DNA of 10,147 nucleotides from an uncultured Campylobacter sp. (GCF_937997465.1 NZ_CALKTQ010000150.1:1-10147), one strand, 5' to 3'. Counted from the first letter of the stretch, positions 1 to 6,849 are shown. Numbers and translations are program-made. The notes: generated by a model from the sequence alone, not told the origin.

Positions 1-1
1 C

Positions 2-52
2 TATCATATTTTACTAAAGATGATAAGAGAGAATCCGCTTAGCTTATCTTGA
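2..52 (+). CDS. C-terminal end of a + strand gene, probably an IS transposase (partial)
   Basis: The window opens inside an open frame reading YHILLKMIRENPLSLS and then TGA. Only these 16 residues are visible, so the identity is an inference. The pattern (aromatic, LLK, basic residue, then PL close to the end) resembles the C-termini of IS1595-type transposases as I remember them, but this is not certain. Stronger evidence that it is real coding sequence is a second, diverged copy at 9685-9735, where most differences fall at synonymous codon positions. The stop overlaps the last bases of the convergent minus-strand toxin gene by 9 bases. The bases just after the stop (53-66) are also conserved in the second copy and may be the terminal repeat of the element. 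Confidence 0.45.
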   Translation, partial: YHILLKMIRENPLSLS

Positions 53-256
53 GCCTATAAAAAATACATTGGTTACGGTAGTCGTGTTTATAAATAGCTT
101 TATGTCGGGATTGTTTTTTATAAGCTCGGCTATGTATATTTTAGTTTTTAATGCCAGCTTCGCGTCGCTTCTTATTTTATCATATGTAGTCGGCGTTTCA
201 TAATCGACCAAGATGTCTATTAAAGCATTGGTGTCCAAAAATACGTTATAAGACAT
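44..256 (-). pseudogene. Truncated PIN-domain (VapC-like) toxin
   Basis: The 70-residue product begins MSYNVFLDTNALIDIL, the first strand and helix of a PIN-domain ribonuclease, with the first catalytic aspartate (D8) and the DTN signature. E44 may be a second acidic ligand. PIN toxins are normally about 130-150 residues, with further catalytic Asp residues in the C-terminal half, and that half is missing here. The frame ends in FFIGSR and then TAA, and these last codons lie in the segment (44-66) shared with the IS-like remnant at 9685-9749. The simplest reading is that an IS inserted into the toxin gene and supplied its new stop. The start overlaps the antitoxin stop by 11 bases and has only a weak ribosome site, which suggests translational coupling. 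The PIN call is good from the N-terminus. Ribonuclease activity is unlikely in this form. Confidence 0.7.
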
Positions 257-464
257 ATTTTTTAGCTCTTGCTTCTTCTAGTTCTTCGGGTTCGACGGGA
301 ATGTTTAAATTAACGCTACCGCATACGCTATTAAACGCTTCTAGCTTTTTATTGGTTATATTTTCTTCTTTTACCTTGATATCATTGCCTAGGCTTTTTA
401 AAAACTCCTTAACCTTGGCGAGCACATCAGGTTTTTCTATGGATAGTTCCAGTTTGGCTAGCAT
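246..464 (-). CDS. Putative antitoxin of the PIN toxin pair
   Basis: This 72-residue, charged protein lies directly upstream of the truncated PIN toxin and overlaps it by 11 bases, the usual order for a type II toxin-antitoxin operon. I do not recognise a specific antitoxin family. The N-terminal half (residues 1-35) is rich in Lys, Glu and Leu and probably helical. The C-terminal tail has a run of acidic residues (PEELEEARAKK), the kind of segment that antitoxins use to wrap and block the toxin. The start is supported by an AAAGGA ribosome site (470-475) about 6 bases upstream and by an extended -10 promoter at 489-497. If the toxin is dead, this gene is an orphan antitoxin. The function is inferred mainly from position. 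Confidence 0.6.
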   Translation of the reverse strand: MLAKLELSIEKPDVLAKVKEFLKSLGNDIKVKEENITNKKLEAFNSVCGSVNLNIPVEPEELEEARAKKYVL

Positions 465-488
465 ATTAATCCTTTTAGACTTTTAATA

Positions 489-497
489 ATTATAGCA
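489..497 (-). promoter_or_regulatory. Extended -10 promoter of the antitoxin/PIN operon
   Basis: On the minus strand the sequence reads TGCTATAAT, a perfect extended -10 box (TGn-TATAAT), about 25 bases upstream of the antitoxin start. No good -35 box lies 17 bases further upstream, which is normal for Campylobacter sigma70 promoters. Confidence 0.6.
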
Positions 498-1040
498 TAT
501 TTCCACTATTTGGCCTTGTGTATTTTTATACTACGGTAAAACACCTTAAAAGCATCAATATATAGATAATTACAAGATCGGTTAGATAAGTAAAACCCGT
601 AAATGATATACTAAAAAACAGTATCTACAAATCAGTTCAATACCTAAAAAAGCTACCGAACGATTTTTTGTTTGAGATATTGGTATGCAGATTGCATGAA
701 AATCAGTCGTTTATTTTTTCTTAAATTAAGCTGGCTTTTATAATAGCCGTTAGGCTATTTGCCTGTCTGGCTAAGACCTTACTGCACTATCGCTTAAGAT
801 AGTGCTAAAACTTTGTTTTTGGAATTCTTACATAAGAGATGTATAACCATTTAATGAAGTAAAAGTAAAAACTGTTTTGTTTTTTATTAAAGTAAAATTA
901 CATTTTAAAATTACTTTTGAAACTTCGATAAATTAAACAAAAATTATTCCTCTTTTTGTTAGAATATTTTTATGAAGGACTACGTCCTCCCCAATATCGC
1001 TAAATTTTAAAAATAAATTATTTACTCAAAACCTTATTTT
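498..1040. other. Long AT-rich intergenic region without a convincing gene
   Basis: About 540 bases between the divergent toxin-antitoxin operon and the receptor gene. All six frames are broken by frequent stops. Small inverted repeats occur at 742-759 (AATAGCC, 4-base loop, GGCTATT), 784-805 (GCACTATC, 6-base loop, GATAGTGC, followed by a T-rich stretch) and 976-988 (AGGAC, TAC, GTCCT). A further extended -10-like word, TGTTAGAAT, is at 957-965. These could belong to a small RNA or be remnants of older genes; nothing here identifies one. Confidence 0.5.
784..805. terminator. Possible weak intrinsic terminator hairpin
   Basis: An 8-base-pair perfect stem (GCACTATC / GATAGTGC) with a six-base loop, followed on the + strand by TAAAACTTTGTTTTT. 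The T tract is interrupted, so efficiency is doubtful. No gene that it would terminate is visible upstream on the + strand. Confidence 0.3.
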
Positions 1041-1061
1041 TAATCATTGAAAATCATTATA
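1041..1061 (+). promoter_or_regulatory. Fur-box-like operator upstream of the uptake operon
   Basis: The sequence TAATCATTGAAAATCATTAT contains two AATCATT words. Its right part, ATCATTATA, closely matches the right half of the classical Fur consensus (ATCATTATC). It overlaps the -35 box of the receptor promoter, the expected position for iron-dependent repression by Fur. The left half is a poor match, so binding is plausible rather than certain. Confidence 0.5.
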
Positions 1062-1075
1062 TATTTCTGTATAAT
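1047..1075 (+). promoter_or_regulatory. Sigma70 promoter of the uptake operon
   Basis: TTGAAA (1047-1052) and TATAAT (1070-1075) are separated by 17 bases, a near-ideal sigma70 promoter. Transcription would start near 1082. The receptor ribosome site AAGGAG is at 1095-1100, five bases before the ATG. The -35 lies inside the Fur-like palindrome. Confidence 0.7.
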
Positions 1076-1105
1076 TGCCCGTTAATAATTTTTAAAGGAG
1101 TTTAA

Positions 1106-3187
1106 ATGCAAAAGCAAATCGCGCTTAGTTTAGCGCTTGCGGGCGTTTTAGCTGCCGCGCAAAACGAAGTAGAGCTAAAATCGCTAGAAGGCGTAAACGT
1201 CACGGCGCAAAGATCGTCTCAAAGCGTAGACGAGATAAGCAAAAGTGTCTCGGTAGTAGATAAAGAGGCGATAGAAAGAAAGCTTGGCAAAAGCGTACCC
1301 GAGCTAATCAGCGAAGTGCCTGGAGTTTCAATCGTAAACGAAGGCATAGACTCAGGTACCGTAAACGTGCGCGGCTTTAGCTCATCTGACTACCGCGTGC
1401 CGATGTTCGTAGACGGGCTTAGATTTAGAGGTAGGCCGGCGTTTGAGTATTCGATATTTACGCCCGATCAAATCGAAAGGATAGAGATAATAAGAGGTCC
1501 TGCTAGCACGCTTTACGGCACGGATGCCTTTGGCGGCATAGTAAATTTAGTCACCAAAAGAGCTAGCGGAGACGTGCACGGCGACTGGGCACTATCGGAC
1601 ACTTATCTTAGCACCCAGTATCAAAGCGCGAACAAAGGCGTGCAAAACCGCTTACAACTCGGCGTAGTCGGACACGGGTTTGACGCATTGCTCGGCTTAA
1701 ACTACAAACACGGCAAGGACTATGACACTCCGGCGGGTAAAATACCAAATACGAGGTATAATTACCGAAGCCTTGATTTTAAAGGCGGATATAGCTTTGC
1801 CGATTTTCACAGACTTGAGCTCGTAACCAGATATACGGAGTCTGAGCGCGGCGTAGTCGGTACGGCGGTCGGCGCTCCTGGAACGGCGAACAAAAAAGGC
1901 TTTCAAAAATACATAAAAGAAGCGCCTCTTAGAGAAAAATACGTAGCGCTAAACTACGAAGGTAACATAAACGACAAATTTATATTAGATTCTAGCTTGT
2001 ACTACAGAGAGCTTTATACGCACCTAAATATAAGGCCGTATATAGGAGCTATGTCGCCTAGACAGGTCGATAACTACGTAAACGGCCCGAAGGTCTACGG
2101 CGGCAAATTTATCGGCAAATTTATAGGCGACAGCCTAACCCAAACCTACGGCGTAGATTTTTATTACGAGGACTGGGATAGCGTGTATCAAAGCGTAAAC
2201 AAAGGCCCTAGCGTACGCAACAGGCTAAGAACCAAACAGCTTGATATCGCGGGCTTTGGCTTACTTGAATACGCGTTTAGCAACGACGCGATTTTGAGCG
2301 CAAATTTACGCTACGACCGCATAAAAACGTCCTTTGATATGGATAGCTCGATGAGCCCCGCCGTAAAAGCCCTATACGAAAACGCCAACGATAGAAAAGA
2401 CGGCAGAGCCAGCTACGGACTGGGACTTATTTACCCTATCACCCAGGGGTTTGAGTTTGTAGGAAATTTCTCTACTTCGTTTAGGGCTCCTATGAGCGGC
2501 GAGGTTGCTCCGATACTTACGTTTTCGGGCAGCGAGGCGTATCTACCAAACCCTGATCTAAATATCGAAAAAGGCGTTACCTACGAGGCCGGACTTCGCT
2601 ATACGGATAAAGCGCTTAGATCAAATTTGATATTTTACACGGGAGATTATAAAGACCTGATCGTCGAGCGAAACTGGCAAAGCGGCGGCGTGACCTACTA
2701 TCAGTCGCAAAACGTAAATAGAGCCAAGATAAGCGGAGCGGAATTTGACCTAGCATATAAATTTTTATCAAATTTGGAGTTTAAAACAAACGTCGCCTAC
2801 ACTCGCGGCAAAAATAAACAAACCGGCAAACCGCTTCCGGAGATCGCTCCGCTTAGCGGACGCGTGGCTGTTTCTTATTCGCCGGAGTTTTTGGCAAACT
2901 CATACATAGAGTATAGCGGCGACTGGGCGGCAAGAAAGACGCGCATAGACGACAGCGTAGAGCGCGAGCGAGCCGGATATTTCGTGCATAACCTATACTT
3001 TGGTAAGAGTCTGGGCAAACTAGGATTCTTAAAAGATTTTAGCCTAAATTTGGGCGTCGAAAATATCTTTGACAAAGAATACGCCCCAAGCCTAAGCTAC
3101 GAGCTAATCAGCCAGCCTAGAAGCGCTAGCAACCCGCTAATAAATCCTGGCAGAAATTTCAAACTAGGATTTAAGGCTAGCTTTTAA
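1106..3187 (+). CDS. TonB-dependent outer-membrane receptor for a metal chelate
   Basis: A 693-residue TonB-dependent receptor, the usual length for the family. It would bind its ligand at the cell surface and import it to the periplasm using TonB/ExbBD energy. Residues 1-18 form a signal peptide (hydrophobic LALAGVLAAA). A TonB-box-like stretch (EGVNVTA) follows near residue 30, then the plug domain (about 35-150) with PGVSIVNEG, VNVRGF, FVDGLR and the classic IERIEIIRGPASTLYGTDAFGGIVNLVTK. The rest is a 22-strand barrel that ends in a terminal Phe, as expected for outer-membrane assembly. FRAP (459-462) and NPDL (482-485) resemble the FRAP/NPNL box of heme receptors, but no histidine lies between them, so a heme ligand is not supported. 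It is the first gene of the operon, expressed from a Fur-like controlled promoter. Siderophore and Ni/Co chelate receptors are alternatives. Confidence 0.92.
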   Translation: MQKQIALSLALAGVLAAAQNEVELKSLEGVNVTAQRSSQSVDEISKSVSVVDKEAIERKLGKSVPELISEVPGVSIVNEGIDSGTVNVRGFSSSDYRVPMFVDGLRFRGRPAFEYSIFTPDQIERIEIIRGPASTLYGTDAFGGIVNLVTKRASGDVHGDWALSDTYLSTQYQSANKGVQNRLQLGVVGHGFDALLGLNYKHGKDYDTPAGKIPNTRYNYRSLDFKGGYSFADFHRLELVTRYTESERGVVGTAVGAPGTANKKGFQKYIKEAPLREKYVALNYEGNINDKFILDSSLYYRELYTHLNIRPYIGAMSPRQVDNYVNGPKVYGGKFIGKFIGDSLTQTYGVDFYYEDWDSVYQSVNKGPSVRNRLRTKQLDIAGFGLLEYAFSNDAILSANLRYDRIKTSFDMDSSMSPAVKALYENANDRKDGRASYGLGLIYPITQGFEFVGNFSTSFRAPMSGEVAPILTFSGSEAYLPNPDLNIEKGVTYEAGLRYTDKALRSNLIFYTGDYKDLIVERNWQSGGVTYYQSQNVNRAKISGAEFDLAYKFLSNLEFKTNVAYTRGKNKQTGKPLPEIAPLSGRVAVSYSPEFLANSYIEYSGDWAARKTRIDDSVERERAGYFVHNLYFGKSLGKLGFLKDFSLNLGVENIFDKEYAPSLSYELISQPRSASNPLINPGRNFKLGFKASF

Positions 3188-3201
3188 AATTTAAATTTGC
3201 C

Positions 3202-3226
3202 GAGCGGGTTTTAAACAGCCCCGCTC
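3202..3226. promoter_or_regulatory. Intercistronic hairpin between receptor and binding-protein genes
   Basis: A 7-base-pair GC-rich stem (GAGCGGG / CCCGCTC) with an 11-base loop lies 15 bases after the receptor stop. On the + strand it is followed by AAAA rather than a T tract, so it is not a clear terminator for the operon. It could stabilise the receptor message or cause partial termination, giving more receptor than transporter. The role is inferred. Confidence 0.45.
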
Positions 3227-3261
3227 AAAAGCCCTAAAATTTACAAATTTAAGGATCAAAT

Positions 3262-4296
3262 TTGAGAAAAATCATACCTGCTTTATTGCTACTGGCAGCG
3301 ACGCTGGGCGCGCTTGAATTTACCGATCAAAGCGGAAACAAACTTCATTTTGATGGTTTGGTTAAAAGCGTAGCGCTGTTTCCGGTGCCGCTAGCTTCGT
3401 TTTCTCTTAGCGTCGAAAACAACGTATCTCGCCTAGCCTCCGTCCATCCCGTAGCCAAGAAAAACATCGAGCGCGGAATGCTGGGAAAAATGATCAAAGG
3501 CGCAGCTAGTATCCCGGCAGGCGGTATCGGAGATGACTTTGCGCCAAACATAGAGGAACTACTGAAGCTCTCTCCGGATCTAGTCGTGCAGTGGGGCATG
3601 AGAGGCGAAAAGATCATAGAGCCGCTGCGAAAAGTAGGCCTAAACGTAGCTTTGGTAAATTTAAGCGGCACGGAGGAAGACCCTCTTTTTTGGTTTGGTA
3701 TGCTGGGTCAAATTTACGAAAAAGAGCAAAGAGCGGAGCAAATTTTACAAAATAGAGCCGAGGTAAGAGCTAAGATCGAAAATTTCGTAAAAGGGCTTAG
3801 CAAAAAACCGAAGGTTCTTTTTATATTCGGCCGAGATAAAAGCTACGAGGCTGCAGGAGGCGGGACGTATTTTGATTATGAGATCAAGCTAAGCGGCGGA
3901 GCAAATGCGGCGAATTTCGGGGGATTTAGAATTTTAAATAAAGAAGAAATTCTCGCGCAAAATCCGGACGTTATCTTGCTTAGCAACTTCGACGAGCTAA
4001 CTCCGCGGGACTTTTTTGATGATAAAATTTTAAAAAATGTAAAAGCCGTCAAGCAAAAAGCCGTCTATAAAATGCCTCTGGGAGGCGATATGTGGGAACC
4101 GCCTACGGGCGAATCTCACCTAGGCTGGGCGTGGTTTAGCGTGCTATTTTCTGGGCAGGCGCATATAAATTTAAAAGACGAGATGAAAAAGAGCTACAAG
4201 TTGCTCTACGGCTACGATCTAAACGATGATGAGATAGCTCAAATTTTACGCTTCGACCTAAACGGAGAGAGCAAATTTTACGAGCTTTTTAGATAA
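3262..4296 (+). CDS. Periplasmic metal-chelate-binding protein (CeuE/FecB-like, ABC importer)
   Basis: A 344-residue solute-binding protein of the helical-backbone class (TroA/BtuF type) that hands the chelate from the receptor to the inner-membrane permease. The start is TTG, chosen because it has an AAGGA ribosome site (3251-3255) at good spacing and begins a signal peptide (MRKIIPALLLLAATLGA). There is no lipobox cysteine, so it is a soluble periplasmic protein, unlike the lipoprotein CeuE of C. jejuni. The family pattern is visible in FAPNIEELLKLSPDLVVQWG (about 92-111) and LAQNPDVILLSN in the C-terminal lobe. The C-terminal segment around DMWEPPTGESHLGWAW resembles the CeuE proteins of Helicobacter, which have been linked to nickel and cobalt as well as iron. 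The stop overlaps the permease start by one base (TAATG). The ligand is unknown. Confidence 0.88.
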   Translation: MRKIIPALLLLAATLGALEFTDQSGNKLHFDGLVKSVALFPVPLASFSLSVENNVSRLASVHPVAKKNIERGMLGKMIKGAASIPAGGIGDDFAPNIEELLKLSPDLVVQWGMRGEKIIEPLRKVGLNVALVNLSGTEEDPLFWFGMLGQIYEKEQRAEQILQNRAEVRAKIENFVKGLSKKPKVLFIFGRDKSYEAAGGGTYFDYEIKLSGGANAANFGGFRILNKEEILAQNPDVILLSNFDELTPRDFFDDKILKNVKAVKQKAVYKMPLGGDMWEPPTGESHLGWAWFSVLFSGQAHINLKDEMKKSYKLLYGYDLNDDEIAQILRFDLNGESKFYELFR

Positions 4297-5258
4297 TGAA
4301 AAAATATCTGTTTTTATCGCTTTTTCTGGCCTTTGCAGTCGTTTTTTCGCTGCTTGCGGGTAGGATTTCGCTTGAGGGGCTAATTGATTATTATCAAAAC
4401 GATAAAGAGACTCTTTACGCTTTGATATTTGACCTGCGCTTGCCTAGGCTGATAGCGGCGTTTTTGATAGGCGCTAGCCTTAGTGCGGCGGGCGTGATAT
4501 TTCAGGCGATGTTTGCAAATCCTTTGGTAAGCCCAAATATCCTGGGTGTAGGCAGTGGGGCTGGATTTGGCGCAGTGGTTTGCATTTTAGCCTTCGGTAG
4601 CCCCGTAGCCACGCAAATAGGCGCTTTTATTTTCGGCTTTTTAGCCGTCATGATAGCTTACGCCCTAGGCGTTTTGGCAAACAAAAACTCAAAGCTCATG
4701 CTGGTGCTTGCGGGCATCATCACGGGCGCTATCTTTGAAGCGCTGATCTCCGTCGTCAAATACGTCGCCGACACGCAAGAAAAGCTACCTAGCATCGTAT
4801 ATTGGCTAATGGGAAGCCTAAGCGCCATATCTTGGAGCGACTTAGTGGCGCTTGCTCCCGTTTGCGTTATCGGGCTCGTGCTTTTGAGCCTAATGGGCTG
4901 GAAGCTAAACATTTTATCCCTAGGCGGCGAACATGCAAGCATTTTGGGCGAGAGCAAATTTTTAGGCTTTATCTTTATCGTACTTGCTACTCTGATAACG
5001 GCTGCAAGCGTAGCCATCGCCGGTATCATCGGCTGGGTCGGGCTTTTGATGCCGCATGTTACGAGGCTGATTTACGGCTCCGATAACTCGCAGCTAGTTC
5101 CGATTTCTGCGATATTAGGCGGGATATTTTTGATGCTAACCGACGTCGCGGCTAGAAGCGTGAGCTCGGCTGAAATCCCGCTAAGTATCCTAACCGCGCT
5201 TATAGGCGCTCCGATGATCGGCGTCATCATCGTTAAAAAGGGCAAAAGATGGTCTTAA
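4296..5258 (+). CDS. FecCD/BtuC-family ABC transporter permease
   Basis: A 320-residue, very hydrophobic inner-membrane protein with about nine or ten membrane segments, the normal size for FecCD-type permeases that carry siderophores, heme or cobalamin. Diagnostic stretches are DLRLPRL (46-52), GVIFQAMFANPLVSPNILG (66-84) and the cytoplasmic coupling region GWVGLLMPHVTRLIYG (246-261), which contacts the ATPase. It ends with the typical EIPLSILTALIGAPMIGVII and a basic tail. It works as a dimer. It starts on the last base of the binding-protein stop codon, and its own end overlaps the ATPase gene by 10 bases, so the three genes are translationally coupled. It resembles H. pylori FecD, but I do not assign a gene symbol because the ligand cannot be read from the sequence. 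Confidence 0.93.
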   Translation: MKKYLFLSLFLAFAVVFSLLAGRISLEGLIDYYQNDKETLYALIFDLRLPRLIAAFLIGASLSAAGVIFQAMFANPLVSPNILGVGSGAGFGAVVCILAFGSPVATQIGAFIFGFLAVMIAYALGVLANKNSKLMLVLAGIITGAIFEALISVVKYVADTQEKLPSIVYWLMGSLSAISWSDLVALAPVCVIGLVLLSLMGWKLNILSLGGEHASILGESKFLGFIFIVLATLITAASVAIAGIIGWVGLLMPHVTRLIYGSDNSQLVPISAILGGIFLMLTDVAARSVSSAEIPLSILTALIGAPMIGVIIVKKGKRWS

Positions 5259-6022
5259 ACGTAGAAAATTTAAGCTTTTCTTACGGGGCGAAGCAAATTT
5301 TGCAAAATTTAAGCCTTAGCCTAGAAAGCGGCGAAACGCTTGCGATTTTGGGCCCAAACGGCATAGGTAAATCTACGTTTTTAAAGATTGTTTTGGGACT
5401 TCTAAAAGCAAAAAATGGTCAAATTTTGATTGATGGCCGCGATCATGCCTCTCTTAGCGGCAAAGAGCGTGCCAAACTCGTAGGATACGTGCCCCAAAGC
5501 GAAAATATCGCTTTTAGCTTTAAGGTAAAAGATCTGATTTTAATGGGCGTAAACGCAAACGTCGGTATGTTTTCAAGGCCGAGCGCAGAGGATAGGGCGA
5601 TGGCCGAGGAAGCCGCACGGATAGCAGGCGTTAGCGAGTATTTAAATTTAAACGTAGACGAGCTAAGCGGCGGCATGATGCAGCTAGTCCTAATAGCTCG
5701 CTCGCTAGTACTACGGCCCAAAATTCTAATCATGGACGAGCCGACTTCCTATCTCGACGTCTTTCATCAAAACGCCGTTTTAAGCCTAATCAAAAAGCTA
5801 AATAGCGAGCAAAAAACATGCGTGATCTTTACCTCGCATCACCCCGATCACGCGCTTGCGGTGGCAGATAAAACCTTGCTTTTAAACGGCCCCTTAGGAT
5901 ATGAATTCGGTGCAACCGATCAAATTTTAAAGGGCGAAAATTTAACGAAACTCTTTGGTATCGATTTTATAAATTTAAACGTCGAAGATAAAAGGAGATT
6001 GCTGGTTAGGTGGAGGGTTTAG
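5249..6022 (+). CDS. FecE-type ABC transporter ATP-binding protein
   Basis: A 257-residue ATPase that powers the permease from the cytoplasmic side, the expected length for FecE/FhuC-type subunits. All the catalytic motifs are present: Walker A GPNGIGKST (35-43), Q-loop Gln83 in VPQSENIAF, the signature LSGGMMQ (139-145), Walker B ILIMDEPTS (159-167), the D-loop YLD and the H-loop histidine (H197) in FTSHHPDH. It should therefore be active. Its start lies inside the end of the permease gene (10-base overlap), which makes it the last gene of the operon. No T-rich terminator hairpin follows directly, and the next 480 bases hold island-border sequence. TonB and ExbBD are not encoded in this window. 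Confidence 0.94.
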   Translation: MVLNVENLSFSYGAKQILQNLSLSLESGETLAILGPNGIGKSTFLKIVLGLLKAKNGQILIDGRDHASLSGKERAKLVGYVPQSENIAFSFKVKDLILMGVNANVGMFSRPSAEDRAMAEEAARIAGVSEYLNLNVDELSGGMMQLVLIARSLVLRPKILIMDEPTSYLDVFHQNAVLSLIKKLNSEQKTCVIFTSHHPDHALAVADKTLLLNGPLGYEFGATDQILKGENLTKLFGIDFINLNVEDKRRLLVRWRV

Positions 6023-6350
6023 TAAAAACATTTTCTTGTTTTCGTTAAATATTCTAGATAAGCCTATAAAATATTGGGAGTAATAAAAATCAAGAAGTTG
6101 GAGCTCGGATGAGAGTAGTGCCAACGGCTATCGTCAGGTCTAAATTTGCTAGATGAGAGCATGGCAATAGTGGGGACGAGGATAAAATTTGCGGATATAT
6201 GCTACGCTAAAGTCATTTTATAGGATTATTTTTTGTAAAATGCTTCCATTGTACCACCTTTTATCAAAGGTGTTCCATGGTTTAAGAAAAAAATCAAAGA
6301 AAGGGAAACTGCAAAATAGACGGTTTAAATACCGATAAATAGGGCATTTA
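6023..6350. other. Intergenic region between the uptake operon and the island border
   Basis: No frame of useful length is open on either strand. The only structure seen is an interrupted inverted repeat at 6246-6280: CCAT, then CACCTTT (6255-6261), a 4-base loop, AAAGGTG (6266-6272), then ATGG. It has no T tract on either strand, so it is not a clear terminator. It may be an operator or a relic of integrated DNA. Confidence 0.45.
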
Positions 6351-6396
6351 TGGTGTCACGGGGGAGACTTGAACTAAGGGCGTCCGGCTTATGAGG
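6351..6396 (-). tRNA. Degenerate 3' tRNA fragment, probable attachment-site scar
   Basis: Read on the minus strand, this ends in GTGACACCA: a seven-base acceptor 3' strand (CCGTGAC), discriminator A and CCA. Before that come the T-arm 3' strand CTCCC, a correct T loop TTCAAGT, a five-base variable region, an anticodon-stem 3' strand GCCGG and a loop CTCATAA, which would carry a CAU (Met-type) anticodon. The 5' half is absent, and the T stem no longer pairs (CTTAG against CTCCC), so this is not a working tRNA. Tyrosine recombinases commonly insert at tRNA 3' ends and leave such a copy beside the integrase gene. The integrase starts about 105 bases away. The amino-acid identity is tentative. 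Confidence 0.6.
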
Positions 6397-6460
6397 GATT
6401 ATTGAAATTCGCACCAAATTACCTAAAAAACGGTATACGGCCGATATTTCTTTAAATATC

Positions 6461-6480
6461 TGCTACAGTTTGCTACAATT
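6461..6480 (+). repeat. Tandem 10-base direct repeat upstream of the integrase
   Basis: TGCTACAGTT is followed immediately by TGCTACAATT, with one mismatch. The repeat unit matches one DNA helical turn, and the pair lies 20 bases before the integrase start, between it and the tRNA scar. Such spacing suits arm-type integrase or excisionase binding sites, or autoregulation. This is inferred from position. Confidence 0.5.
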
Positions 6481-6482
6481 TT

Positions 6483-6500
6483 TATCGTATAACGACGATA
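6483..6500. promoter_or_regulatory. Inverted repeat touching the integrase start codon
   Basis: TATCGT (6483-6488) and ACGATA (6495-6500) form a 6-base inverted repeat separated by 6 bases, ending directly at the ATG. No purine-rich ribosome site is visible here, so this element may be an operator or may hinder initiation of the integrase. Confidence 0.4.
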
Positions 6501-6839
6501 ATGCAATATCTCGTAAAACGAAACGGCATATATCATTTTAGGATAGCCATTCCGCTATATTTAAAGCCGTATTTTGGCAATAAAACCGAGTACACAAACT
6601 CTACCCGCACAAAACGCTTCACTTTAGCGATGAATCATGCTAAGATTTACTCTAGAATTTTTAATATGATTAAAAAGGCGGCCAAGATGAATTTAGGTAG
6701 CGAATTTATAGAGCATTTAGTGTTTACGCTTTTGGAAACCAAGGAAATCAAAAGTGTCAAAGAGCATGATTTGCTCGGCAGATATATAAGCATAGACGGA
6801 CTATTGTCGCTTAATTTTATATCTAAAACAAAGCCTTAA
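6501..6839 (+). CDS. N-terminal fragment of a split tyrosine recombinase (integrase)
   Basis: A 112-residue product beginning MQYLVKRNGIYHFRIAIP, followed by YFGNKTEYTNSTRTKRFTLAMNHA. This is the DUF6538-like N-terminal arm-binding domain found at the start of many large phage and island integrases. It lacks any catalytic part and stops at TAA (6837-6839). The main integrase body continues in the next frame. Removing one A from the AAAA run at 6825-6828 joins the two smoothly, giving NFISKQSLKENSLPDTIS across the junction, so the stop is best explained by a one-base insertion or a sequencing error. The ribosome site is weak. Alone it would probably not work as a recombinase, though it might still bind DNA. 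Confidence 0.75.
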   Translation: MQYLVKRNGIYHFRIAIPLYLKPYFGNKTEYTNSTRTKRFTLAMNHAKIYSRIFNMIKKAAKMNLGSEFIEHLVFTLLETKEIKSVKEHDLLGRYISIDGLLSLNFISKTKP

Positions 6840-6849
6840 GGAAAACAGC

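Noticed and set aside
301..486. Open frame of 61 codons on the + strand
   Set aside because: It lies antisense over the antitoxin gene, has no ribosome site, and its hydrophobic product is what the complement of the antitoxin codons would give.
3345..3671. Open frame of 108 codons on the minus strand
   Set aside because: It is a shadow of the binding-protein gene, which has a signal peptide, family motifs and a ribosome site. The minus frame has none of these.
4658..5029. Open frame of 123 codons on the minus strand inside the permease
   Set aside because: The permease is clearly real from its FecCD motifs. The antisense product is low in recognisable features and shares no operon context.
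1106..6022. Assignment as the chuABCD heme operon
   Set aside because: The gene order differs (binding protein before permease), the binding protein is longer, and the receptor lacks a histidine between FRAP and NPDL.
6053..6078. Third copy of the IS-end sequence (GCCTATAAAA...TTGG)
   Set aside because: Only about a dozen AT-rich bases match and no coding similarity extends upstream of them, so chance is likely.
6352..6416. Possible tRNA on the + strand ending in CGCACCA
   Set aside because: No TTCRA T loop in the right place and no cloverleaf pairing. The minus-strand fragment explains the same bases much better.
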